A stretch of DNA of 64,000 nucleotides, taken from positions 1,674,001-1,738,000 of the forward strand of contig JASDFA010000011.1 of the NCBI GenBank assembly GCA_035772735.1, written 5' to 3'. Shown here in pieces: positions 23,175-36,400 of this stretch. The notes beneath the pieces were generated by a model. The model did not search any database. It saw nothing but the letters and a program-made list of their open reading frames with translations, and was not told the origin of the DNA. The first letter of the stretch is position 1. Every line of letters starts with the position of its first letter. The DNA comes from Datura wrightii (taxonomy: Eukaryota > Streptophyta > Magnoliopsida > Solanales > Solanaceae). Both the position numbers and the translations under genes were made by a program.

Positions 23175-24659
23175 GCGGATCAAACGAAATGATCCGTCAC
23201 TAGGCCCCACAGGCTGCGCACAGCCAAAATTTGGGGCCTAACGGAGGCGGTCGATCAAATCTCCAGAAATCCGTGGGCTAACATACACCGAAAATCGAGA
23301 AAATTGTAAATTCTCATTTATGCGAAAAATAGTGATGTCGATCAAACGAAATGATAGGGCGCCTGTCAGTAGCGCCCCGCAGGCTGCGCACACCTAAAAT
23401 TTGGGGTCGAACGGAGGCGGTCGATCAAATCTCCAGAAATTCGTGGGCTAACATACACCGAAAATTGCGAAAATCATAAATTCTCATTTATGCGAAAATA
23501 GTGATGCCGATCAAACGAAATGATAGGGCACCCGTCACCAGGCCCCGCGGGCTGCGCACAGCCATAATTTGGGGCCAAACGGAGACGGTCGATCAAATCT
23601 ACAGAAATCTGTGGGCTAACATACAGTGAAAATCGAGAAAATCGTAAATTGTAATTTATGCGAAACATAGTGATACCGATCAAACGAAATGATAGGGCGC
23701 CAGTCACCAGGCCCCGCAGGCTGAGCACAACCCAAATTTAGGGTTGAATGGAGGCGGACGATCAAATCTCCAGAAATTCGTGGGCTAACATACAGCGAAA
23801 ATCGAGAAAAATCGTAAATTGTCATTTATGCGAAAAATAGTGATGTCGATCAAACGAAATGATAGGGAGCCCGTCACCAGCGTCCCGTGGGCTGCGCACA
23901 GCAAAAATTTAAGGCCGAACGGAGGCGGTCGATCAAATCTCCAGAAATCCCTGGGCTAACACGCACCGAAAATTGCGAAAATTGTAAATTCTCATTTTTG
24001 CAAAAAATAGTGATGCCGATCAAACGAAATGATAGGGCGCCCGTCACCAGGCCCCGCAGGCTGCGCACAGCCAAAATTTGGGGCCAAACAGAGAAGGTCG
24101 ATCACATCTCCAGAAATCCGTGGGCTAACATACACCGAAAATCGCGAAAATCGTAAATTGTCATTTGTTCGAAAAATAGTAATGCCGATCAAACGAAATG
24201 ATAGGGCGCCCATCACCAGGCCACGTAGGCTGCGTACAGCCAAACTTTTAGGGCCAAACGGAGATGGTCGATCAAATCTCCAGAAATCCGTAGGCTAACA
24301 CATTCACCGAAAACCAAGAAAATCATAAATTGTCGTTTATTCGAAAAATAGAGATGCCGATCAAACGAAATGATAGGGCGCCCGTCACCAGGCCACGCAG
24401 GCTGCGCACAGCCAAACTTTTGGGGCCAAACGGAGACGGTCGATCAAATCTCCAGAAATCCGTGGGCTAACATACAGCGAAAATCGAGAAAAATCATAAA
24501 TTGTCATTTTTAAAAATAGAGATGCCGATCAAACGAAATGATAGGGCGCCCGTCACCAGCGCCCCGCGGGCTGCGCACAGCAAAAATTTGATGCTGAACG
24601 GAGGCGGTCGATCAAATCTCCAGAAATCCCTGCGCTAACACGCACTGAAAATTGCGAAA

Positions 24660-27178
24660 ATCGTAAATTCTCATTTATGCGAAAAATAGTGATGCCGATC
24701 AAACAAAATGATAAGGCGCCCGTCACCAGGCCCCGCAGGCTGCGCACAGCCAAAATTTGGGGCCAAACAGAGACGGTCGATCACATCTCCAGAAATCCGT
24801 GGGCTAAATACACCGAAAATCGCGAAAATCATAAATTGTCATTTGTTCAAAAAATAGTAATGCCGATCAAACGAAATGATAGGGCGCCAATCACCAGGCC
24901 ACGCAGGCTGCGCACAGCCAAACTTTTGGGGCCAAACGGAGACGGTCGATCAAATCTCCAGAAATCCGTGGGATAACATTCACCGTAAACCAAGAAAATC
25001 GTAAATTGTCATTTATTCAAAAAATAGAAATGCCGATCATACGAAATGATAGGGCGCCCGTCACCAGGCCATGCAGGCTGCGCACAGCCAAACTTTTGGG
25101 GCCAAACGGAGACGGTTGATCAAATCTCCAGAAATCCGTGGGCTAACATACAGCGAAAATCGAGAAAAATCGTAAATTGTCATTTATGCGAAAAATAGTG
25201 ATGCCGATCAAACGAAATGATAGGGCACCCGTCACCAGGCCCCGCGGGCTGCGCACAGCCAAAATTTGGGGCCAAACGGAGACGGTCGATCAAATCTACA
25301 GAAATCCGTGGGCTAACATACAACGAAAATTGAGAAAATCGTAAATTGTAATTTATGCGAAACATAGTGATGCCGATCAAACGAAATGATAGGGCACCCG
25401 TCACCAGGCCCCGCGGGCTGCGCACAGCCAAAATTTGGGGCCAAACGGAGACGGTCGATCAAATCTACAGAAATCCGTGGGCTAACATACAACGAAAATT
25501 GAGAAAATCGTAAATTGTAATTTATGCGAAACATAGTGATGCCGATCAAACGAAATGATAGGGCACCCGTCACCAGGCTGCGCACAGCCAAAATTTGGGG
25601 CCGAACGGAGGCGGACGATCAAATCTCCAGAAATCCGTGGGCTAACATACACCGAAAATTGAGAAAATCGTAAATTGTCATTTATGCGAAAAATAGTGAT
25701 GCCGATCAAACGAAATGATAGGGCGCCAGTCACTAAGCCCCGCAGGCTCCGCGCAGCCAAAATTTGGGGTCGAACGGAGGAGGACGACCAAATCTCCAGA
25801 AATCCCCGGGCTAACACGCACCGAAAATTGCGAAAATCATAAATTCTCATTTATGCGAAAAATAGTGATGCCGATCAAATGAAATGATAAGGCGTCTGTC
25901 ACCAGTCCCCGCGGGCTGCGCACAGCCAAAATTTGGGGCCAAACAGAGATGGTCGATCACATCTCCAGAAATCCGTGGGCTAACATACACCGAAAATTGC
26001 GAAAATCGTAAATTATCATTTGTTCGAAAAATAGTAATGCCGATCAAACGAAATGACAGGGCGCCTATCACCAGGCCCCGTAGGCTGCGCACAGCTAAAC
26101 CTTTAAGGCCAAATGGAGACGGTCGATCAAATCTCCGGAAATCCGTGTGCTACCATTCACCGAAAACCGAGAAAATTGTAAATTGTCATTTATTCGAAAA
26201 ATAGTGATGCCGATCAAATGAAATGATAGGGCGCCCATCACCAGGCCCCGCGGGCTGCGCACAGCCAAAATTTGTGGCCGAACGGAGGCAGTCGATTAAA
26301 TCTCGAAAAATCTGTGGGCTAACATACACCGAAAATTGTGAAAATCGTAAATTCTCATTTATGCAAAAAATTGTGATGCCGATCAAACAAAATGATAGGG
26401 CGCCCGTCACCAGGCTGCGCATAGCCAAAATTTGGGGCCAAACGGAGACGGTCGATCAAATCTCGAGAAATCTGTGGGCTAACACACAGTGAAAATCGAG
26501 CAAATCGTAAATTCTCATTTATTCGAAAAATAGTGATGCCGATAATACGAAATGATAGGCCGCCTGTCACCAGGCCCCGCGGGCTGCGCACAGCCAAAAT
26601 TTGGGGCCGAACGGAGGAGGTCGATCTGATCTCGAGAAATCCGTGGGCTAACATACACCGAAAATTGTGAAAATCGTAATTTGTAATTTATGCAAAAAAT
26701 AGTGATGCCGATCAAATGAAATGATAGGGGGCCCGTCAGCAGGCCCTGCAGGCTGTGCACAGCCAAACTTTGGGGTCGAACGGAGGCGGTCGATCAAATC
26801 TACAGAAATTCATTGGCTAACATACAGCAAAAACCGAGAAAATCGTAAATTGTCATTTATGCGAAAAATAGTGATGCCGATCAAACTAAATGATAGGGCG
26901 CCCGTCACTAAGCCCCGCAGGCTCCGCACAGCCAAAATTTGGGGTCGAACGGAGGAGGACGACCAAATCTCCAGAAATCCGTGGGCTAACATACAATGAA
27001 AATCGAGAAAATCGTAAATTCTCATTTATGCGAAAAATAGTGATGTCGATCAAACGAAATGATAGGGCGCCCGTCACCAGCGCCCCGCGGTCTGCGCACA
27101 ACTAAAATTTGGGGCCGAACGGAAGCGGTCGATCAAATCTCCAGAAATCCCTAGGTTAACGCACCGAAAATTGCGAAA
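24660..27178 (+). repeat. Tandem segmental duplication of 15 monomers, copy a (2.52 kb)
   Basis: Copy a lies next to copy b at 27,179-29,528. Matching positions are 2,519 bp apart in the left part and 2,350 bp apart in the right part; the difference is one 169-bp monomer. Copy a has two consecutive monomers with the ACATACAACG and GTAATTTATGCGAAACATAG changes (25,317 and 25,486); copy b has one. Otherwise the copies differ at few sites by eye. Confidence 0.85.
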
Positions 27179-29528
27179 ATCGTAAATTATTATTTATGCG
27201 AAAAATAGTGATGCCGATCAAACAAAATGATAAGGCGCCCGTCACCAGGCCCCGCAGGCTGCGCACAGCCAAAATTTGGGGCCAAACAGAGACGGTCGAT
27301 CACATCTCCAGAAATCCGTGGGCTAAATACACCGAAAATCGCGAAAATCATAAATTGTCATTTGTTCAAAAAATAGTAATGCCGATCAAACGAAATGATA
27401 GGGCGCCAATCACCAGGCCACGCAGGCTGCGCACAGCCAAACTTTTGGGGCCAAACGGAGACGGTCGATCAAATCTCCAGAAATCCGTGGGATAACATTC
27501 ACCGTAAACCAAGAAAATCGTAAATTGTCATTTATTCAAAAAATAGAAATGCCGAACAAACGAAATGATAGGGCGCCCGTCACCAGGCCATGCAGGCTGC
27601 GCACAGCCAAACTTTTGGGGCCAAACGGAGACGGTTGATCAAATCTCCAGAAATCCGTGGGCTAACATACAGCGAAAATCGAGAAAAATCGTAAATTGTC
27701 ATTTATGCGAAAAATAGTGATGCCGATCAAACGAAATGATAGGGCACCCGTCACCAAGCCCCGCGGGCTGCGCACAGCCAAAATTTGGGGCCAAACGGAG
27801 ACGGTCGATCAAATCTACAGAAATCCGTGGGCTAACATACAACGAAAATTGAGAAAATCGTAAATTGTAATTTATGCGAAACATAGTGATGCCGATCAAA
27901 CGAAATGATAGGGCACCCGTCACCAGGCTGCGCACAGCCAAAATTTGGGGCCGAACGGAGGCGGACGATCAAATCTCCAGAAATTCGTGGGCTAACATAC
28001 ACCGAAAATTGAGAAAATCGTAAATTGTCATTTATGCGAAAAATAGTGATGCCGATCAAACGAAATGATAGGGCGCCAGTCACTAAGCCCCGCAGGCTCC
28101 GCACAGCCAAAATTTGGGGTCGAACGGAGGAGGACGACCAAATCTCCAGAAATCCCCGGGCTAACACGCACCGAAAATTGCGAAAATCATAAATTCTCAT
28201 TTATGCGAAAAATAGTGATGCCGATCAAACGAAATGATAAGGCGTCTGTCACCAGTCCCCGCAGGCTGCGCACAGCCAAAATTTGGGGCCAAACAGAGAT
28301 GGTCGATCACATCTCCAGAAATCCGTGGGCTAACATACACCGAAAATTGCGAAAATCGTAAATTATCATTTGTTCGAAAAATAGTAATGCCGATCAAACG
28401 AAATGACAGGGCGCCTATCACCAGGCCCCGTAGGCTGCGCACAGCTAAACCTATAAGGCCAAATGGAGACGGTCGATCAAATCTCCGGAAATCCGTGTGC
28501 TAACATTCACCGAAAACTGAGAAAATTGTAAATTGTCATTTATTCGAAAAATAGTGATGCCGATCAAATGAAATGATAGGGCGCCCATCACCAGGCCCCG
28601 CGGGCTGCGCACAGCCAAAATTTGTGGCCGAACGGAGGCAGTCGATTAAATCTCGAAAAATCTGTGGGCTAACATACACCGAAAATTGTGAAAATCGTAA
28701 ATTCTCATTTATGCAAAAAATTGTGATGCCGATCAAACAAAATGATAGGGCGCCCGTCACCAGGCTGCGCATAGCCAAAATTTGGGGCCAAACGGAGACG
28801 GTCGATCAAATCTCGAGAAATCTGTGGGCTAACACACAGTGAAAATCGAGCAAATCGTAAATTCTCATTTATTCGAAAAATAGTGATGCCGATAATACGA
28901 AATGATAGGCCGCCTGTCACCAGGCCCCGCGGGCTGCGCACAGTCAAAATTTGGGGCCGAACGGAGGAGGTCGATCTGATCTCGAGAAATCCGTGGGCTA
29001 ACATACACCGAAAATTGCGAAAATCGTAATTTGTAATTTATGCAAAAAATAGTGATGCCGATCAAATGAAATGATAGGGGGCCCGTCAGCAGGCCCTGCA
29101 GGCTGTGCACAGCCAAACTTTGGGGTCGAACGGAGGCGGTCGATCAAATCTACAGAAATTCATTGGCTAACATACAGCAAAAACCGAGAAAATCGTAAAT
29201 TGTCATTTATGCGAAAAATAGTGATGCCGATCAAACTAAATGATAGGGCGCCCGTCACTAAGCCCCGCAGGCTCCGCACAGCCAAAATTTGGGGTCGAAC
29301 GGAGGAGGACGATCAAATCTCCAGAAATCCGTGGGCTAACATACAATGAAAATCGAGAAAATCGTAAATTCTCATTTATGCGAAAAATAGTGATGTCGAT
29401 CAAACGAAATGATAGGGCGCCCGTCACCAGCGCCCCGCGGTCTGCGCACAACTAAAATTTGGGGCCGAACGGAAGCGGTCGATCAAATCTCCAGAAATCC
29501 CTAGGTTAACGCACCGAAAATTGCGAAA
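27179..29528 (+). repeat. Tandem segmental duplication of 14 monomers, copy b (2.35 kb)
   Basis: This is the near-identical partner of 24,660-27,178, one monomer shorter. Even rare private changes are shared, such as GATAATACGAAATG (26,541 and 28,891) and GGTTAACGCACC (27,153 and 29,503). Confidence 0.85.
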
Positions 29529-32511
29529 ATCGAAAATTATTATTTATGCGAAAAATAGTGATGCCGATCAAACAAAATGATAGGGCGCCAGTCACCAGCG
29601 CCCCGCAGGCTACGCACAGCCAAAATTTGGGGCCGAACGGAGGCGATCGATCTGATCTCCAGAAATCCGTGGGCTAACATACACCGAAAATTGCAAAAAT
29701 TGTAAATTATCATTTATGCGAGAAATAGTGATGTCGATCAAATGAAATGATAGGGCACCCGTCACCAGCGCCCCGCGGGCTGCGCACAGCCAAAATTTGG
29801 GGCCGAACGGAGGCGGGCGGTTAAATCTCCAGAAATCCCTGGGCTAACAATCACCGAAAATCGAGAAAATTATAAATTCTCATTTATGCAAAAAATTGTG
29901 ATGCCGATCAAATGAAATGATAGGGCACCCGTTACTAGGCCCCGCAGGCTGCGCACAGCCAAAATTAAGGGCCGAACGGAGGCGGACGATCAAATCTCCA
30001 GAAATCCGTGGGCTAATATACACCGAAAATCGAGAAAATCGTAAATTCTCATTTATGCGAAAAATAGTGATGCCGATCAAACAAAATGATAGGGCGCCCG
30101 TCACCAACGCCCCGCGGGCTGCGCACAACCAAAATTTGGGCCGAACGGAGGCGGACGATCAAATCTCCAGAAATCCCTGTGCTAACAATCACCGAAAATC
30201 GAGAAAATTGTAAATTCTCATTTATGCAAAAAATTGTGATGCCGATCAAACGAAATGATAGGGCGCCCGTCACCAGGCCCCGCAGGCTGCGCACAGCCAA
30301 AATTTGGGGCCGAACGGAAGCGGTCGATCACATCTCTAGAAATCCGTGGGCTAACATACACCGAAAATTGAGAAAATCGTAAATTCTCATTTATGAGAAA
30401 AATAGTGATGCCGATCAAACGAAATGATAGGGCGCCAGTCACCAGCACCCCGCGGGCTGCGCACAGCCAAAATTTGGGGCCGAACGGAAGCGATCGATCA
30501 AATCTCCAGAAATCCCTAGGCTAACACGGACCGAAAATTGCGAAAATCATAAATTCTCATTTATGCAAAAAATAGTGATGCCGATCAAACGAAATGATAG
30601 GGCGCCCGTCACCAGTCCCCGCAGGCTATGCACAGCCAAAATTTCGGGCCAAACAGAGACGGTCGATCAAATCTACAGAAATCCGTGGGCTAACATACAG
30701 CGAAAACTGAGAAAATCGTAAATTGTCATTTATGCAAAAAATAGTGATGCCGATCAAACGAAATGATAGGGCGTCAGTCACCAGCGCCCCGCAGGCTACG
30801 CACAACCAAAATTTGGGGCAGAACGGAGGCGGTCGATCTGATCTCCAGAAATCCATGGGCTAACATACACCGAAAATCGCGAAAATCGTAAATTGTCATT
30901 TGTTCGAAAAATAGTAATGCCGATCAAACGAAATGATAGGGCGCCCATCACCAGGCCCCGCAGGCTGCGCACAGCTAAACTTTTGGGGCCAAACGGAGAC
31001 GGTTGATCAAATCTCCAGAAATCCGTGTGCTAACATTCACCGAAAACCGAGAAAATCGTAAATTGTTATTAATTTAAAAAATAGTGATGTCGATTAAACG
31101 AAATGATAGGGCACCCATCACTAGGCCCTGCGGGCTGTGGGCTAACATACACCGAAAATTGTGAAAATCATAAATTCTCATTTATGCAAAAAATTATGAT
31201 GCTGGTCAAACGAAATGATAGGGCGCCCGTCACCAGGCCCCACAGGCTGTGCACAGCCAAAAATTTGGGGCCAAATGGAGGCGGTCGATCAAATCTCCAG
31301 AAATCCGTGGGCTAAAATACACCGAAAATCGAGAAAATCGTAAATTCTCATTTGTTCAAAAAATAGTGATGCCGATTAAACAAAATGATAGGGCGCCCGT
31401 CACCAAGCCCCTCGGGCTGCGTACAACCAAAATTTGGTGCCGAACGGAGGCGGTCGATCTGATCTCGAGAAATCCGTGGGCTAACATACACCGAAAATTG
31501 CGAAAATCGTAAATTCTCATTTATGCGAAAAATTGTGATGCCAATCAAATGAAATGATAGGGCGCCCGTCAGTAGGCCCCGTAGGCTGCGCACAGCCAAA
31601 ATTTGGGCCGAACGGAGGCGGACGATCAAATCTCCAGAAATCCGTGGGCTAAATAGACCAAAAATTGAGAAAATCGTAAATTCTCATTTATTCGAAAAAT
31701 AGTGATGCCGATCAAACCAAATGATTGGGCGCCCGTCACCAGGCCCCACAGGCTACGCACAGCCAAAATTTGGGGCCGAACGGTAGCGGTCGATCAAATC
31801 TCCAAAAATCCATGGGCTAACATACACCGAAAAGCGAGAAAATCGTAAATTCTCATTTATGCAAAAAATAGTGATGCCGATCAAAGGAAATGATAGGGCG
31901 CCCATCAGTAGCGCCCCGCAGGCTGCGCACACCCAAAATTTGTTGCCGAACGGAGGCGGTCAATTAAACCTCGAAAAATCCGTGGGCTAACATACACAGA
32001 AAATTGCAAAAATCGTAAATTCTCATTTATGCAAAAAATTGTGATGCCGTTCAAACGAAATGATAGGGCGCCCGTCACCAGGCCCCACAGGCTGTGCACA
32101 GCCAAAATTTAGGGCCGAACGGAGGCGGTCGATCAAATCTCCAGAAATCCGTAGGCCAACATACACCGAAAATCGAGAAAATCATAAATTCTCATTTGTT
32201 CAAAAAATAGTGATGCCGATTAAATGAAATGATAGGGCGCTGGTGACCAATCCCCGCGGGCTGCGCACAACCAAAATTTGGGGCCGAACGGAGGCGGTCG
32301 ATCAAATCTCAAGAAATTCGTGCGCTAACATACACCGAAAATCGAGAAAATTGTAAATTCACATTTATGCAAAAAATAGTGATGCTGATCAAACGAAATG
32401 ATTGGGCGCCCATCACCAGCGCTCGGCGGGCTGCGCACAGCCAAAATTTGGGGCCGAACAGAGGCGATCGATCAAATATCCAGAAATCCCTGGGCTAACA
32501 CGCACCGAAAA

Positions 32512-33447
32512 GTTTGAAAGTTAGCAACATAGGCGCACTATGCTAGTGTCGACAGATCGACCGATGTCCAGCGATCAAAAATTTAAAAGGAAACACCTAT
32601 GCTTATCCTTATGATATAAAGAAAATTCTAGAGATTAGTGGCTGTAGTGCTGGCCTACCATGGTCGCTTGCCATGGTGGTGTCGGTTGTGGTGGGTCGTT
32701 AAGACCAATTTTTAAATTAAAATTGTCAACCATATTGGGAAATATGTTGAAATGAGTGCGATAGAGGCATATTTTTGGAAAAATGGCTGGGCCAAACCGC
32801 CTTACGGCGGTTTGTCCAGATAGATCTCGAAAAATACACAAAATGAAAAAAAAATCGTGTAAAACGGATAATCCACCCCAAAGTTATGATCATGTAGATA
32901 ATATGCCTCTAATGAACTCTTTTTTCGTCGATTATATTACAGTTTTAACAACATTATGTAAGATCTCATATAAGGACTTGCATCTCGGCAGTTCTTATTT
33001 TGTTAATAAAGAGCTAACACACACCAAAAATCGCGAAAATCATAAATTCTCATTTATGCGAAAATTAGTGATGCCGATGAAACGAAATGATAGGACTATC
33101 TAAATTTTGATTTCTTATTCTGATCTCTTTCTGTACTATACTGATTCTTTACTGATTACCGTAATGAATTGACTTAAAACCAAAGTGGAAACTATAAATC
33201 GCATTGAGGGAATGCGATTTATAAGTGGCATTTCCGGAATATGATTTATAAGTCGCATTCCTGGAATGCGTTTTATAAGTCGCATTCCTGGAAAGAGATT
33301 TATAAGTCGCATTTTGCCTTGCGACGCGCCGACTTGGCGCTTGTCCGATCTTTCCCCGGGCCTTTTTCTAGCATGTATGTCTTTCAAATACTCTAAGCCA
33401 ACACGCAAATAGGCCATCTATATGCTAGAAATTTACGAGGTGTAACA
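32512..33447 (-). repeat. Spacer Sp8 (A 32512-33012, half monomer 33013-33094, B 33095-33447)
   Basis: A has lost about 60 bp near 32,560 (GATCGACCGATGTCCAGCG), but the 9-bp hairpin is intact. B has the 16-bp TATA deletion, five 28-bp units, and shares GACTTAAAACC with Sp9, so these two are sister copies. The array resumes with GCGGCTCAAACG instead of GCGGATCAAACG. Confidence 0.85.
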
Positions 33448-36400
33448 GCGGCTCAAACGAAATGATCCATCACTAGGCCCCGCAGGCTGCGCACAATCAA
33501 AATTTGGGGCCGAACGGAGGCGGTCGATCAAATCTCCAGAAATCCGTGGGCTAACATACCCCAAAAATCGCAAAAATCGTAAATTCTCATTTATGCAAAA
33601 AATTGTGATGCCGATCAAACGAAATGATAAGGCGCTCGTCACCAGGCCCTGCAAGCTGCGCACAGCCAAAATTTGGGGCCGAACTGAGATGGTCGATCAA
33701 ATCTCCAGAAATCCGTGGGCTAACATACACCGAAAATCGCAAAAATCGTAAATTCTCATTTATTCGAAAAATAGTGATGCCGATCAAACAAAATGATAGG
33801 GCACCCCGTCACCAGGCCCCGCAGGCTGCGCACAGCCAAAATTTGGGGCCAAACGGAGACGGTCGATCAAATCTACAGAAATTCGTGGGCTAACATACAG
33901 CGAAAACCGAGAAAATCGTAAATTGTCATTTATGCGAAAAATAGTGATGCCATTCAAATGAAATGATAGGGCACCCGTCACCAGGCCCCGCAGGCTGCGC
34001 ACAGCCAAAATTTAGGGCCGAATGGAGGCGGACGATCAAATCTCCAGAAATCCGTGGGCTAACATACAGCGAAAATCGATAAAACCGTAAATTGTCATTT
34101 ATTCGAAAAATAGTGATGCCGATCAAATGAAATGATAGGGCGCCGTCACCAGCGCCCCGCGGGCTGCGCACATCCAAAATTTGGGCCGAACGGAGGCGGT
34201 CGATCAAATCTCCAGAAATCCCTGGGCTAACACGCACCGAAAATTGCGAAAATCAAAATTCTCATTTATGCGAAAAATAGTGATGCCGATCAAACGCAAT
34301 GATAGGGCGCCCGTCACCAGGCCCCGTAGGCTGCGCACAACCAAAATTTGGGGCCAAACAGGGACGGTCGATCACATCTCCAGAAATCCGTGGGCTAACA
34401 TACACCAAAAATCGCAAAAATCGTAAATTGTCATTTGTTCGACAAATAGTAATGCCGATCAAACAAAATGATAGGGCGCCCGTCACCAGGCCACGCAGGC
34501 TGCGCACAGCCAAACCTTTGGTTCCAAACGGAGACGGTCGATCAAATCTCCAGAAATCCGTGGGCTAACATTCACCGAAAACTGAGAAAATCGTAAATTG
34601 TCATTTATTCAAAAAATAGAGATGCCGATCAAACGAAATGATAGGGCGCCCATGACCAGGCCACGCAGGCTGCGCACAGCCAAACTTTTGGGGCCGAACG
34701 GAGACGGTCGATCAAATCTCCAGAATTCCGTGGGCTAACATTCACCGAAAACCGAGAAAATCGTAAATTGTCATTTATTCAAAAAATAGAGATGCCGATC
34801 AAATGAAATGATTGGGCGCCCGTCACCAGGCCCCACAGGCTACGTACAGCCAAAATTTGGGGTCGAACGGAGGCGGTCGATCAAATCTCCAGAAATCCGT
34901 GGGCTAACATACACCGAAAATCGAGAAAATCATAAACTCTCATTTATGCGAAAAATAGTGATGCCGATCAAATGAAATGCTAGGGCGCCAGTCACCAGCG
35001 CCCCGCGGGCTGCGCACACCCAAAATTTGGCGCCGAACAGAGGCGGTCGATCTGATCTCGAGAAATCCGTGGGCTAACATACACCGAAAATTGTAAAAAT
35101 TATGAATTCTCATTTATGCGAGAAATAGTGATGCCGATCAAACGAAATGATAGGGCACCCGTCACCAGGCCCCGCAGGCTGCGCACAGCCAAAATTTGGG
35201 GGCCAAACGGAGACGGTCGATCAAATCTACAGAAATTCGTGGGCTAACATAAAGCGAAAACCGAGAAAATTGTAAATTGTCATTTATGCGAAAAATAGTG
35301 ATGCTGATCAAATGAGATGATAGGGCGTCCGTCACCAGGCCCCGCAGGCTGCGCACAGCCAAAATTTGGGGCCGAACGGAGGCGGACGATCAAATCTACA
35401 CAAATCCGTGGGCTAACATAGACCGAAAATCGAGAAAATCATAAATTCTCATTTATTCGAAAAATAGTCATGCCGATCAAACAAAATGATACGACGCCCA
35501 TCACCAGGCCCCACAGGCTACGCACAGCCAAAATTTGGGGCCGAACGGAGGCGGTCGATCAAATCTCCAGAAATTCGTGGGCTAACATACACCGAAAAGT
35601 GAGAAAATCGTAAATTCTCATTTATGCGAAAAATAGTTATGCCGATCAAACGAAATGATAGGGCGCCCGTCACCAGGCCCCGCGGGCTGCGTACAGCCAA
35701 ATTTTGTGGCCAGACGGAGGCGGTCGATCAAATCTCCTGAAATTCGTGGGCTAACTACACCGAAAATCGAGAAAATCGTAAATTCTCATTTATGCAAAAA
35801 ATAGTGATGCCGATCAAAAGAAACGATATAGCGCCCGTCACCAGGCCCCACAGGCTGCGCACACCCAAAATTTGGGTCCGAACGGAGGCGGTCGATCAAA
35901 TCTCCAGAAATCCGTGGGCTCACATACACCGAAAATTGAGAAAATCGTAAATTCTCATTTATGCGAAAAAGAGTGATGCCGATCAAACGAAATGATAGGG
36001 CGACCGTCACCAGGCCCCGCTTGTTGTGCATAGCCAAAATTTGGGGCCGAACGGAGGCGGTCGATCAAATCTCCAGAAATCCGTAGGCTAACATACACCG
36101 AAAATCGAGAAAATCGTAAATTCTCATTTATGCATAAAATAGTGTTGCCGATCAAACAAAATGATAGGGTGCCCGTCACCAGGCCCCACAGGCTGCGCAC
36201 ACCCAAAATTTGCGCCGAACGGAGGCGGTCGATCAAATCTCCAGAAATCCGTGGGCTAACATACAACAAAAACTGAGAAAATCGTAAATTGTCATTTATG
36301 CGAAAAATAGTGATGCCGATCAAACGAAATGATAGGCCGCCCGTCACCAGGCCCCACAGGCTGCGCACAGCCAAAATTTAGGGCCGAACGGACGCGGACG

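Larger units (their letters stand above)
23175..32511 (+). repeat. Satellite block S8 (about 55 monomers, the longest spacer-free block)
   Basis: This block contains an older four-monomer duplication (about 23,880-24,555 and 24,556-25,235, spacing about 679 bp) and the 2.5-kb tandem duplication listed separately. Five or more copies of the GATCACATCTCC / CCAAACTTTT dimer occur (for example 24,060-24,310, 24,735-24,990 and 25,915-26,170). A monomer near 31,132-31,143 has lost about 85 bp between two GGGCT motifs. The sum of these indels explains its atypical fractional length. Confidence 0.9.

Noticed and set aside
35955..36374. Longest minus-strand satellite frame (139 codons), with similar 113- and 131-codon frames elsewhere
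   Set aside because: It reads straight through three monomers and exists only because stop codons happened to mutate; the repeated peptide is the translated satellite.
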